Shown here: one piece after another, positions 16,583 through 24,284 of the stretch
Position numbering within the stretch: position 1 is the first letter of the stretch
Layout: the number at the start of each line of letters is the position of its first letter
NCBI GenBank assembly: GCA_019634415.1
Contig: JAHQVJ010000068.1
Coordinates: 1 to 35,550 of the forward strand
Origin: Myxococcales bacterium
Lineage (GTDB): Bacteria > Myxococcota_A > UBA796 > GCA-2862545
DNA: 35,550 nt
Reading direction: 5' to 3'
The notes under the pieces: generated by a model
Database searches by the model: none
What the model was told of the DNA's origin: nothing
Seen by the model: only the letters and a program-made list of their open reading frames with translations
Program-made: the position numbers and the translations under genes

Positions 16583-17335
16583 CTAGCCGCCGGCCGTAGG
16601 GAGCCCGCGTAGGACCTCGAGCTCGTCCGGCGTTGGGGGCGACGTCTCGGCCACGGAGCTCGCGAACCGCACCGGCCACCCCGTCGCGGAGACGACCTCG
16701 TCGCGGGTGACCCCGGGATGCAGCGACACCACCACCAGCTCGTTGGTGTGGGGCTCGGGCACGAGGATCGCGAGATCCGTGATCACGAGCACCGGCCCCG
16801 CGGTCGAGATGCCGAGCAGGTCGCGTTCGACGCCCGTGGGACCAAAGCCGAGGGACGTCACGAAGTCGAGCTCGCGAACGAAGCCCCGGCTCGAGTGCTT
16901 CATGGTGATGAAGGTCCGGCCGCAGTGGGCCGCGATTTCAGGGGCGCCACCTCCCCCCGGAAGCCGCACGGTGGGGGCCTCGTAGTCGCCGATCACGGTG
17001 GTGTTCAGGTTTCCGAATCGATCGATCTGGGCTGCCCCGAGGAACCCCACGCTGATGTGGCCACCCTGCAGCCAGTACCGGAACATCTCGGGGACCGAAA
17101 CGGTGGTGAGTGCGGACTCGGCCAGCTCTCGGTCTCCGATCGAGAGCGGGAGGACCGAGGGGTGTGTGCCGAGGGTGCCCGACTCGTAGATCAGGGTGAT
17201 GCCCGGCGCATGCGTCAAGCGAGCGAGGTTACAGGCAGCCGACGGTGCACCGATGCCCACGAAGCAGACGTCGTTGCTGGTGAGTTGTCGAGCTGCTACC
17301 ACGGTCATCACCTCGGTGCGGGTCGCGGGACTCAT
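16583..17335 (-). CDS. pcaJ: 3-oxoadipate CoA-transferase, subunit B (GctB-like)
   Basis: 250 residues from ATG17335, whose ATGA overlaps the pcaI stop. It belongs to the glutaconate/3-oxoadipate CoA-transferase beta family. The catalytic Glu is E51 in YESGTLGTHPSVLPLSIGD, with GGHISVGFLGAAQIDRFGNL and VRLPGGGGAPEIAAHCGRTF downstream. With PcaI it moves CoA from succinyl-CoA to 3-oxoadipate, giving 3-oxoadipyl-CoA. It is the last gene of the operon. The thiolase (PcaF) that would finish the pathway is not in the window. The gene converges on the carotenoid oxygenase, 76 bases apart, with no clear terminator between. Confidence 0.88.
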   Translation of the reverse strand: MSPATRTEVMTVVAARQLTSNDVCFVGIGAPSAACNLARLTHAPGITLIYESGTLGTHPSVLPLSIGDRELAESALTTVSVPEMFRYWLQGGHISVGFLGAAQIDRFGNLNTTVIGDYEAPTVRLPGGGGAPEIAAHCGRTFITMKHSSRGFVRELDFVTSLGFGPTGVERDLLGISTAGPVLVITDLAILVPEPHTNELVVVSLHPGVTRDEVVSATGWPVRFASSVAETSPPTPDELEVLRGLPTAGG

Positions 17336-18141
17336 GCCGCACCCCCGAGGGCGCCCAGCCACTCCCCGAAGGTCTCGCGCTCCTTCGCGATGACACTCCA
17401 CCGCCTGTAGTAGTCGTTGTCCCTATCGTAATAGCCGTGAGCATAGGAGGGCCAAGCGCCCCGAGGGGCCTCGCTCACCGCGTCGATCGCCCATCCCGGG
17501 ATCACCACGCTGTTCATCGACGGCGGGGCCAGCTCCGGCACGATTTCCTCGACGGTCACCACGCTCACCGTCGAGGCCAGCACCACCTCCTTCTGGACCC
17601 CTACGATACCTTCCAGCAATACGTTGCCTTGCCGGTCGGCCCGCTGGGCGTGCACGATACCCACGTCAGGCCGGTGAGCCGGCACGGCCGCCAGGACCTC
17701 TCCAGTGAAGGGGCAGGTGATCCGGCGGATGGCCGGGTTTACGTCGGCATACGACGTCCCCAGATAGGCGCGCAGCATGGCGAATGGGAGGTTGGCGGCA
17801 CCCGCTGCCCACATGTTCGCCATCGCGGCGTGGCTGTGCTCCTCGAGCTCGAGCGAGTGTGGAAAGCCGTTCTCGACGGCATCCCGAAGGCGGTACAGCG
17901 AGCCCACGCCAGGATTGCCTCCCCACGAAAAGATCAGCTTGCGCACGCAACCGGCACCGATCATTTGATCGTAGAGGAGGTCTGGGGTCATCCGGATCAG
18001 GGTCAGATCGCGGCGACGCTGACGGATCACCTCGTGGCCCGCCGCGAAGGGGATGAGGTGGGTAAAGCCCTCGAGCGCGACGGTCTGGCCATCCTTCACG
18101 AAGGTGGCGACGGCCTCGTCGAGGGGGAGGATCTGGGCCAT
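17332..18141 (-). CDS. pcaI: 3-oxoadipate CoA-transferase, subunit A (GctA-like)
   Basis: 269 residues from ATG18141, one base after the pcaB stop. Family features: VKDGQTVALEGFTHLIPFAA at the CoA-binding N-terminus, LIRMTPDLLYDQMIGAGCVR, FSWGGNPGVGSLYRLRDAVE, CPFTGEVLAAVPAHRPDVGI and VHAQRADRQGNVLLEG. It is longer than the compact 230-residue PcaI of Acinetobacter or Pseudomonas and belongs to the glutaconate-CoA-transferase-like subtype common in actinobacterial pca clusters. The C-terminal extension (YYDRDNDYYRRWSVIAKERE) is typical of that subtype. It forms a heteromer with PcaJ. Confidence 0.9.
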   Translation of the reverse strand: MAQILPLDEAVATFVKDGQTVALEGFTHLIPFAAGHEVIRQRRRDLTLIRMTPDLLYDQMIGAGCVRKLIFSWGGNPGVGSLYRLRDAVENGFPHSLELEEHSHAAMANMWAAGAANLPFAMLRAYLGTSYADVNPAIRRITCPFTGEVLAAVPAHRPDVGIVHAQRADRQGNVLLEGIVGVQKEVVLASTVSVVTVEEIVPELAPPSMNSVVIPGWAIDAVSEAPRGAWPSYAHGYYDRDNDYYRRWSVIAKERETFGEWLGALGGAA

Positions 18142-18142
18142 G

Positions 18143-19192
18143 TCAGGGGCCTCCAGGGGCAGAGGGCGGCGGGATGCGAAAGCGAAGCTGATCGAACAGC
18201 TGCTCCGTGAGCTCCGCACTACGCGTCATCTCGAGGCAGAGCTCGGGAAGCGCCCAGCGCTCGGACGTCCATGCCTGACCCGAGCGCTCCAGCTCGTGCA
18301 GCATGGCGCCAGTGATGGCGGACAGGTGCATGGGGGCCCGTCGTCCGAGCGCGACCAGAAGCTCGGCGGTCACCGGGTTCCGCTTGTGCGGCATCGAGGA
18401 GGAGTGCCCGGCGCCCTCGACCTCGATCGCCCCCAGGAGTGCGAGCAGCGAGAGGTCCGCGCCGACCTTGCCGAGGGCTGCCGTGGCCTGGCTCACCGCG
18501 CTGGCGAACGAAGCGATGGGCCGACGATCGCTGTGCCAGGCGTAGCCAGGGTCGCGGAGCGACAGGAGCTCGGCGAGCCGAGCGGCCACCGGCGCGAGGT
18601 CGCCCCTTCGATCACCGACGGGCCCTCCGACCTGGACGAGTCCGACCGCCTCACGAGACTCCAAGAGCGCAGCCCGAGCGCCGACCAGGACCCGCTGCCA
18701 CCCCTCGATGCGATGAGACCAGTCGAGCGGCAAGGCTCGCTGCATGCGGGTGATGCCCATCGTGGTGACGCCCGGAGCCCGCACGGCGCAGCCGGCCAGT
18801 GAGCTGCTCGCCGCGTCGAGCGCCTCGACCGCACCGTCCGCCCACGTCTGAAGGCGGAGAACGAGTGCGGTGTCTTCGATGTCCTGGGACGTCGCTCCTC
18901 GATGAAGGAACCTCCCCTGTTCGTCGAGCGCCGCCCGAAGCTGCCGAACCAGCTCAGGCACCACGACGCCGTCGCGGAACGCCCCCCGCCGCAGCGCATG
19001 CCGGTCCAACCTTCCAGCAGTGATCTCCGCGTCGAACGCCTCTAACGCTCGGATGGGGGCCCGACCGGTCTCCACGCACGCCTGGAGCCAAGCTCGCTCG
19101 ACCATGAGCAGCGCCTCGAGCTCGGCGGCCTCTGTGAACGGGTGCTCGTGCTCGGGGTCGCGCAGGCCCGCGAAGAACCCGTGGTCAGCCAT
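18143..19192 (-). CDS. pcaB: 3-carboxy-cis,cis-muconate cycloisomerase
   Basis: 349 residues of the fumarase/aspartase superfamily. The superfamily signature GHSSSMPHKRNP lies at residues 262-273, with its mobile loop Ser. The second conserved segment RGATSQDIEDTALVLRLQ (about 98-115) and the TTMGITRMQRALP stretch fit CMLE enzymes. It converts 3-carboxy-cis,cis-muconate to 4-carboxymuconolactone. It is slightly shorter than the 400-450 residues of many PcaB proteins, lacking part of the C-terminal domain, as in the short actinobacterial form. It overlaps the end of pcaG by eight bases. Confidence 0.92.
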   Translation of the reverse strand: MADHGFFAGLRDPEHEHPFTEAAELEALLMVERAWLQACVETGRAPIRALEAFDAEITAGRLDRHALRRGAFRDGVVVPELVRQLRAALDEQGRFLHRGATSQDIEDTALVLRLQTWADGAVEALDAASSSLAGCAVRAPGVTTMGITRMQRALPLDWSHRIEGWQRVLVGARAALLESREAVGLVQVGGPVGDRRGDLAPVAARLAELLSLRDPGYAWHSDRRPIASFASAVSQATAALGKVGADLSLLALLGAIEVEGAGHSSSMPHKRNPVTAELLVALGRRAPMHLSAITGAMLHELERSGQAWTSERWALPELCLEMTRSAELTEQLFDQLRFRIPPPSAPGGP

Positions 19193-19706
19193 CGGCCATC
19201 TCGAAGAACACTGTCTCGTCGGGACCTTGAAGACGGATCTCGTGCTCGAAGCGGTGGGGGTCGACCTGCCGAGCCACGAGGGTCACGCGGCGCGCAGGAG
19301 GCACCTGGACCAGTGCGGGGTCATCCACGAGGCCTGCGCCAGGGAGGTAGAGTCGCGTCCACAGCCCCCGGTTGATGCCGCGAGCGGCGAGCCACAGTGT
19401 GAAGTGAGGCGCCTGGCCATCCACCGCAGCAGGCCGCACGGTCTGCACCGTCCACACGCCGGTGCGGGCATCGGCGAAGCTCCTCGCAAAACCCTCGGGC
19501 TGGGTCACCTCGACCATCACGTCCGTACACGGAGCTCCCTCTCCGTCCCAGACCTGGCCGACCAGCTCGATGCGTTCTCGGGCATCTCCAACGGGCAGCG
19601 AACCGAGATCCCGGCCGCCGTACATGGGCACGTCGATACGGTTCGGCCCGAGGCCGATATGCAGGTACGGACCGGCGGTCTGGCTTCCACTCTGCAAGGC
19701 GCTCAT
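19185..19706 (-). CDS. pcaG: Protocatechuate 3,4-dioxygenase, alpha subunit
   Basis: 173 residues from ATG19706, whose ATGA overlaps the pcaH stop. The N-terminus TAGPYLHIGL matches the alpha-subunit hallmark QTVGPYxHIGL. RIELVGQVWDGEGAPCTDVM, then GVWTVQTVRP and DGQAPHFTLWLAARG, follow the intradiol dioxygenase fold. As expected for the alpha chain, the Tyr/His iron ligands are not conserved. It pairs with PcaH to open the protocatechuate ring. The frame is open for 140 codons upstream, but those overlap pcaH and are not coding. Confidence 0.93.
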   Translation of the reverse strand: MSALQSGSQTAGPYLHIGLGPNRIDVPMYGGRDLGSLPVGDARERIELVGQVWDGEGAPCTDVMVEVTQPEGFARSFADARTGVWTVQTVRPAAVDGQAPHFTLWLAARGINRGLWTRLYLPGAGLVDDPALVQVPPARRVTLVARQVDPHRFEHEIRLQGPDETVFFEMADG

Positions 19707-20413
19707 CGGGGGCCCTCCTCGAACGGCGTTCGCGATCGACCGGCCACCACGATGTCGAAGCGCCACGCGATCAGGTCCATCGGAATGGTGCGCTCCATGT
19801 CGAGGGTGCCCACCAAACCAGCCACCGCGTCCGGTGGCAGCCCGTTGACGATGGCACAACGGGAGATGAGCGGATCGCCCTCGAAGTACATCTGGGTGAT
19901 CAGACGCTGGGCGAACGCCGTGCCGAACACCGAGAAGTGGATGTGTGCGGGGCGCCAGTCGTTGCCCCCGTTGGGCCATGGATAGGCCCCGGGCTTCACG
20001 GTGCGAAATGCGAAGCGGCCGTCCGACCCGGTAAGCGTACGGCCACAGCCACCAAAATTTGGATCCAGCGGAGCGCGGTACCCGTCCTTGGGATGCCGGT
20101 ACCGACCGGCGGCGTTGGCCTGCCACATCTCCACGAGGGTGTCGGGCACAGGGCGGCCATCTGAGTCGAGCACTCGACCGTGCACGACGATGCGCTCTCC
20201 GATGGGATCGCCCTGGCCAAAGTTCACGAGGAGGTCGTGATCGGTCGGACCCACGAGACCCTGTCCGAACACCGGGGAGGTCGTCTCACTACGCGTCGGG
20301 GAGAGGAGGATCGGCGCCTGTCGCGGGGCGCGAAGGCGGGTGGACCCATACCCGGGGGTGTCCAGCGGCGGATGCCGGCTCGGGTCGACGGTCCAGTCAC
20401 GCGGCTGGCTCAT
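19703..20413 (-). CDS. pcaH: Protocatechuate 3,4-dioxygenase, beta subunit
   Basis: 236 residues from ATG20413 (an alternative start lies four codons upstream). This is the catalytic, iron-binding chain of the intradiol dioxygenase. The Fe(III) ligands are visible as Y105 (AAGRYRHPKD), Y144 (PGAYPWPNGG), H157 and H159 (WRPAHIHFSVFG). The intradiol signature region VHGRVLDSDGRPVPDTLVEM, then WQANAAGRY, precedes them. With PcaG it converts protocatechuate and O2 to 3-carboxy-cis,cis-muconate. It overlaps the end of pcaL by 17 bases, and the PcaH-PcaG stop/start overlap is ATGA. Confidence 0.95.
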   Translation of the reverse strand: MSQPRDWTVDPSRHPPLDTPGYGSTRLRAPRQAPILLSPTRSETTSPVFGQGLVGPTDHDLLVNFGQGDPIGERIVVHGRVLDSDGRPVPDTLVEMWQANAAGRYRHPKDGYRAPLDPNFGGCGRTLTGSDGRFAFRTVKPGAYPWPNGGNDWRPAHIHFSVFGTAFAQRLITQMYFEGDPLISRCAIVNGLPPDAVAGLVGTLDMERTIPMDLIAWRFDIVVAGRSRTPFEEGPR

Positions 20414-21566
20414 CGGTCCCCCCACACTCTTCGAACGCGGCTTTTACACGACGGATCGCGCTGTTTGCGGCGGGCACGCCGGCGTAGACCGCGACGTGGA
20501 GCAAGACCTCCACGAAGTCCTCGGCTCTCGCGCCCGTGTTTCGGGCCGCGTGAGCGTGCATCTCGACCTCCTCGAGGTGGTTCAACGCCGAGAGCAGGGC
20601 CACTGTGACCATGGACCGCTCCCGCCGAGAGAGTTGAGGCCGGGCCCACACGCTCCCCCACGCGCCTTCGGTGATGAAACGCTGAAACGCCTCGTCAACC
20701 GCAGACTTCTGCTCGTTGGCTCGGTCGACGTGTGGGTCGCCGAGGACCGCTCGTCGCACTGCCATGCCCCGTGAGAACGGCTCCCGTGGGTCGAGTTCGG
20801 CGACGTGGCACGCGATGTGCTTCGCAAGGAGCTCCGGCGCTTGCGCCGTTGGGACGTGGCCAGTGCCGGGAAGGAGTTCTACCCGAGCGTTGGGGAGGGC
20901 ACCGGCGAGTTCCCTGAGCATCGCGGGCGGGGTAGCCCGGTCTTCGGTCGAGGCCAGGCACAGGGTCGGAGCACTGATTCGAGGAAGATGATCGTGAAGG
21001 TCCGCCCCCATCAAGAGTCGGGCCAGAGCCAGGTATCCGTCGACGGAGGTTCCCATCAGCATCGCCCGGAGGCTGCGATGCAGGTGGGGCTCTCCCTCGT
21101 GAACCCAGAGGTCCACCACCCCCTCCGCGATCGCAGCAAGACCGCTGCGCTCGACCTGTTCGATCCGCTCCTGCCACTGCTCTGAGGCTCCGATGACCGC
21201 ACCGGTGTTGCAGAGCACCATCCCCGCGATCCGGGACGGCGCCTGCCGAGCCGCGGCCAGTGCCACCTGCCCGCCGACGGACAGTCCAACGAGGACCACA
21301 TTGTCCAAGTCGAGGGCACTGAGCACCGACAGGAGTTGGTCGCCGGCCTGCTGGACGTCGAAGCCGGGGCGCGGGGGCTCCGACAGGCCGTGTCCGGGAA
21401 GATCGAGCAAGACCCCCCCAAGGCCGCGGGGCAACGCGTCCACCACATCGGCCCAGATCCGATGATCGGTACCCAATGCGTGGAGGAACACGAGGGGGGC
21501 ATGGGCCGCACAATCGCCGAACCGGCGGGCGTGGAGATGTCCGTAAGGTGTGGGCACGAGCGTCAT
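20397..21566 (-). CDS. pcaL: PcaL: 3-oxoadipate enol-lactonase fused to 4-carboxymuconolactone decarboxylase
   Basis: 389 residues with two enzymes in one chain. Residues 1-255 are an alpha/beta hydrolase (PcaD), with LLDLPGHGLS, the nucleophile S96 in GLSVGGQ, an acid at about D209 and H237 in GTGHVPTAQ. Residues 262-389 are carboxymuconolactone decarboxylase (PcaC), from FSRGMAVRRAVLGDPHVDRA through SRRERSMVTVALLSALNHLE to EMHAHAARNTGARAEDFVEV. The C-part decarboxylates 4-carboxymuconolactone to 3-oxoadipate enol-lactone and the N-part hydrolyses it. Such PcaL fusions are best known from actinobacteria. I chose ATG21566 because it overlaps the pobA stop (ATGA) and the hydrolase fold begins immediately. 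The much longer open frame upstream lies over pobA. Confidence 0.94.
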   Translation of the reverse strand: MTLVPTPYGHLHARRFGDCAAHAPLVFLHALGTDHRIWADVVDALPRGLGGVLLDLPGHGLSEPPRPGFDVQQAGDQLLSVLSALDLDNVVLVGLSVGGQVALAAARQAPSRIAGMVLCNTGAVIGASEQWQERIEQVERSGLAAIAEGVVDLWVHEGEPHLHRSLRAMLMGTSVDGYLALARLLMGADLHDHLPRISAPTLCLASTEDRATPPAMLRELAGALPNARVELLPGTGHVPTAQAPELLAKHIACHVAELDPREPFSRGMAVRRAVLGDPHVDRANEQKSAVDEAFQRFITEGAWGSVWARPQLSRRERSMVTVALLSALNHLEEVEMHAHAARNTGARAEDFVEVLLHVAVYAGVPAANSAIRRVKAAFEECGGTDEPAA

Positions 21567-22735
21567 GGCGCCTCCTCGTACGGCATTCCGAGGTAGCTCT
21601 CGGCCATCGCGGTGCGGCGGGCTCGGCTTCGTTCTAGCCCTCGGAGCTCGGCGAGCTGGAGTTGGAGCTGGAGGGGGTCGTCGAAGCGGTGCATCGTGCT
21701 CGTGAACCACCACGAGAAGCGAATGGCATCCCAGACGCGCCGGAGGGCGGTGTCGGAGTAGGCGTCCAGCAGGTCTTCGCGGGCCTCGCGGTAATGGGCG
21801 ACCAGGGCGGTCGAGAGGTAATGCACGTCGCCCACCGCCAGGTTCAGCCCCTTGGCCCCCGTCGGAGGCACGATATGGGCGGCATCGCCGGCTAGGAACA
21901 GGCGCCCTACCCGCATCGGCTCCGCCACGAAGCTCCGCAATGGTGCGATCGACATCTCGAGCCGCGGTCCGGTGACGACCTGCTCGGCGAGCGCTTCGGG
22001 GAGTCGGCGCCGCAGCTCGTCCCAAAACATGTCGTCGGTCCAGCGAGCCACGTCGTCGGTGGTCTCGCACTGCACGTAGTACCGACTACGCGTGGGGGAG
22101 CGCATGCTGCACAGGGCGAAGCCACGCTCGTGGTTCGCGTAGATCAGCTCGTCATGGACTGGTGGTACATCCGAGAGGATCCCCAACCACCCAAAGGGGT
22201 AGACCTTCTCGAAGGTACGAACCCTGTCGGCGACGCTCTTGCGCGACACCCCGTGGTAGCCATCGCAACCCACCACGAAGTCGCAGGTCACCGTGCGTTT
22301 CGTGCCCCCGTCGTCATAGGCGATCGTGGGTTCATCACCGTCGACGCCCTCTACCGCGACGGCAGCCGTCTCGTACCGGATGTCGCCTCCGGCAGCCAAG
22401 TGCAGCCGGATCAGGTCCCGCGTGACCTGGGTCTGACCCCACACCATGACGTGACCGCCGGCGAGCCCCTGCATATCGATGCGCAGGCTTCGACCGTCGA
22501 ACGCCAGGGCGAACCCGCCGTGCGGGACCCCGTGCGCGTTCATCCGTTCGTCGGCCCCGACCCGACGCAGCATCTCCACTGTGGTGCGCTCCAGAACACC
22601 GGCGCGAATACGGGCTTCCACCCTCTCGCGATTGCGGTGCTCGAAGACCACGGATTCAACGCCCGCCAGGTGCAGGGCCCGGGCAAGGAGGAGCCCCGCA
22701 GGCCCTCCGCCGATGATGCCAACCTGCGTTCTCAC
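21563..22735 (-). CDS. pobA: 4-hydroxybenzoate 3-monooxygenase
   Basis: 390 residues, the usual length for p-hydroxybenzoate hydroxylase, starting at GTG22735 after a GAGAGG. The FAD-binding GIIGGGPAGLLLARAL is at the N-terminus. ARIRAGVLERTTVEML carries the conserved R-x-R-A-G-x-L-E segment, and the DG motif VVGCDGYHGVSRKSV and the second FAD loop LFLAGDAAHIVPPTGAKGLN are present. It hydroxylates 4-hydroxybenzoate to protocatechuate with NAD(P)H and O2. It lies 18 bases after the aldehyde dehydrogenase and overlaps pcaL by four. Its position between an aldehyde dehydrogenase and pca genes makes the substrate assignment strong. Confidence 0.95.
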   Translation of the reverse strand: MRTQVGIIGGGPAGLLLARALHLAGVESVVFEHRNRERVEARIRAGVLERTTVEMLRRVGADERMNAHGVPHGGFALAFDGRSLRIDMQGLAGGHVMVWGQTQVTRDLIRLHLAAGGDIRYETAAVAVEGVDGDEPTIAYDDGGTKRTVTCDFVVGCDGYHGVSRKSVADRVRTFEKVYPFGWLGILSDVPPVHDELIYANHERGFALCSMRSPTRSRYYVQCETTDDVARWTDDMFWDELRRRLPEALAEQVVTGPRLEMSIAPLRSFVAEPMRVGRLFLAGDAAHIVPPTGAKGLNLAVGDVHYLSTALVAHYREAREDLLDAYSDTALRRVWDAIRFSWWFTSTMHRFDDPLQLQLQLAELRGLERSRARRTAMAESYLGMPYEEAP

Positions 22736-22753
22736 GGTACCTCTCGTGATGAT

Positions 22754-24199
22754 CTAAAAGGGATAGTGTCGCGTGCCGGTCTGAACGGTGATCCAGCGCA
22801 GATGGGTGAACTCCTCGATAGCGGCCACGCCACCAAACCGTCCGTACCCACTGTCCTTTACGCCTCCAAAGGGCATTTGGCCTTCATCGTGAACCGTAGG
22901 TCCGTTCACGTGACAGATACCCGACTCGATCCGATCTGCAGCGGAGAGAGCTCGGGAGAGGTCCTGACAGAACACAGCCGCAGAGAGGCCGTACTCAGTG
23001 TCGTTGGCGGCCGCGATGGCGGCGTCGTCGCCCGTCACGCGCCACACGCCCACCGCTGGACCGAAGATCTCCTCCCGGTAGATGCGCATGTCAGACGTGA
23101 CTCCATCCACGATCGCGGGCTGCATCAGCGTGCCGTTCCGGCCCCCCCCAATCACGGTCGCTCCTTTGCCACGCGCATCTTCCAGCAGCCCCTCGATGCG
23201 TCGCGCCGCCCCCTCGTGGATGAGGGCGCCGAGGTGGTGGGGACCCCGGCCGTCTCCAACGGACAGCGTCGCGATCTTCGCCGCGAACTTGCGCACGAAT
23301 TCGTCGGCAACGGATTCGTCCACGATGATGCGGTCCGTGGACATGCAGATCTGCCCTTGGTTCATGAAGCCGCCGAACGCAGCCGCAGCCACGGCCGCAT
23401 CGATGTCGGCGCCGGCCAGGACCACCATCGGGGCCTTGCCACCGAGTTCCAGAAGAACGGGAGTGAGCTGTTCGGCCGCGAGTCGGGCAATCTGACGCCC
23501 GACCGAGGTGGAGCCCGTGAAGTTGACATGGCGCACCGAGGGATGCGAGACCAGTGCCTCCACGACCTCGCCGGCTTGTGCCGGGTCGTTGGTGACCACA
23601 TTGACCACCCCCTGGGGAACCCCTGCGTCGACCATTGCATCGCCGATCAGGCGATGGGTCCGAGGACAGCTTTCGGAGGCCTTGAGTACGACCGTGTTGC
23701 CGCAGGCCAGCGGCATCGCGATGGCTCGCACCCCCAAGATGACGGGGGCGTTCCATGGGGCGATGCCGACACAAACGCCGCGTGGCTTGCGCACGGACAT
23801 GGCCAAATTTCCTGGTACACCGGTTGGAATGGTCTCTCCAACGATTCGGGTGACCATGGATGCGGCCTCGCGGAGCATCCCAGCGGCGAGGCCCACGTTG
23901 AAGCCAATCCAGGCGCTGGTGGCTCCGGTCTCTGCCACGCCTGCGTCGATGAACTCAGCCTTGCGAGCCTCAATGGCGTCGGCAGCCCGATTCAGAACAG
24001 CTCGCCGGGCTTGGGGCCCCAGGGCGGACCACTCGGAGAACGCGGCCTGGGCGGCGTCGACTGCGGCACGCGCGTCTTCGATGCTCGCGGCGGCTGCCCG
24101 AGTGGCAACCTCGCCGGTGAGCGGATCGGTGCGGTCAAACGTGCGACCGCCAGAAGCCTCGACCGAATGCTGACCGATGAGCAGGCTCGTCTGATGCAT
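22754..24199 (-). CDS. Aromatic aldehyde dehydrogenase (vanillin / 4-hydroxybenzaldehyde type)
   Basis: 481 residues of the NAD(P)-dependent ALDH superfamily, first gene of the catabolic operon, with GGAGGG before ATG24199. Visible catalytic residues are N150 (APWNAP), E251 (LELGGKAP) and C285 (NQGQICMST). The NAD-binding FTGSTSVGRQI and the C-terminal MPFGGVKDSGYGRFGG are in place. The sequence is of the vanillin/salicylaldehyde dehydrogenase kind (RKPRGVCVGIAPWNAPVILG). In context it should oxidise 4-hydroxybenzaldehyde to 4-hydroxybenzoate, the substrate of the next enzyme, PobA. Vanillin would give vanillate, which would need a demethylase not seen here unless the P450 supplies it. Confidence 0.92.
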   Translation of the reverse strand: MHQTSLLIGQHSVEASGGRTFDRTDPLTGEVATRAAAASIEDARAAVDAAQAAFSEWSALGPQARRAVLNRAADAIEARKAEFIDAGVAETGATSAWIGFNVGLAAGMLREAASMVTRIVGETIPTGVPGNLAMSVRKPRGVCVGIAPWNAPVILGVRAIAMPLACGNTVVLKASESCPRTHRLIGDAMVDAGVPQGVVNVVTNDPAQAGEVVEALVSHPSVRHVNFTGSTSVGRQIARLAAEQLTPVLLELGGKAPMVVLAGADIDAAVAAAAFGGFMNQGQICMSTDRIIVDESVADEFVRKFAAKIATLSVGDGRGPHHLGALIHEGAARRIEGLLEDARGKGATVIGGGRNGTLMQPAIVDGVTSDMRIYREEIFGPAVGVWRVTGDDAAIAAANDTEYGLSAAVFCQDLSRALSAADRIESGICHVNGPTVHDEGQMPFGGVKDSGYGRFGGVAAIEEFTHLRWITVQTGTRHYPF

Positions 24200-24244
24200 G
24201 AACCCTCCGTGACGCCGCTACTGTACTGTGGCCAGTATGATATG

Positions 24245-24284
24245 AAAATACCAATTTTGGCTTTTTTCATACCAAAATCGGTAT
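24245..24284 (-). promoter_or_regulatory. Catabolic operon promoter: LysR operator plus ATTGGTATTTT box
   Basis: On the minus strand an inverted repeat with ATACC/GGTAT arms (24284-24269, six-base centre) is followed by ATTGGTATTTT (24255-24245), 29 bases from the repeat start. This is the same design as at 13514-13552 and 25238-25276. The element ends 46 bases before the aldehyde dehydrogenase ATG and its upstream edge touches the LysR stop codon. The whole 84-base gap between the two genes is AT-rich in an otherwise GC-rich operon. Confidence 0.72.

Noticed and set aside
20397..22070. Longer start for the pcaL fusion, giving 557 residues
   Set aside because: The extra 168 codons lie over pobA in another frame. 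The ATG at 21566 overlaps the pobA stop and the hydrolase fold begins there.
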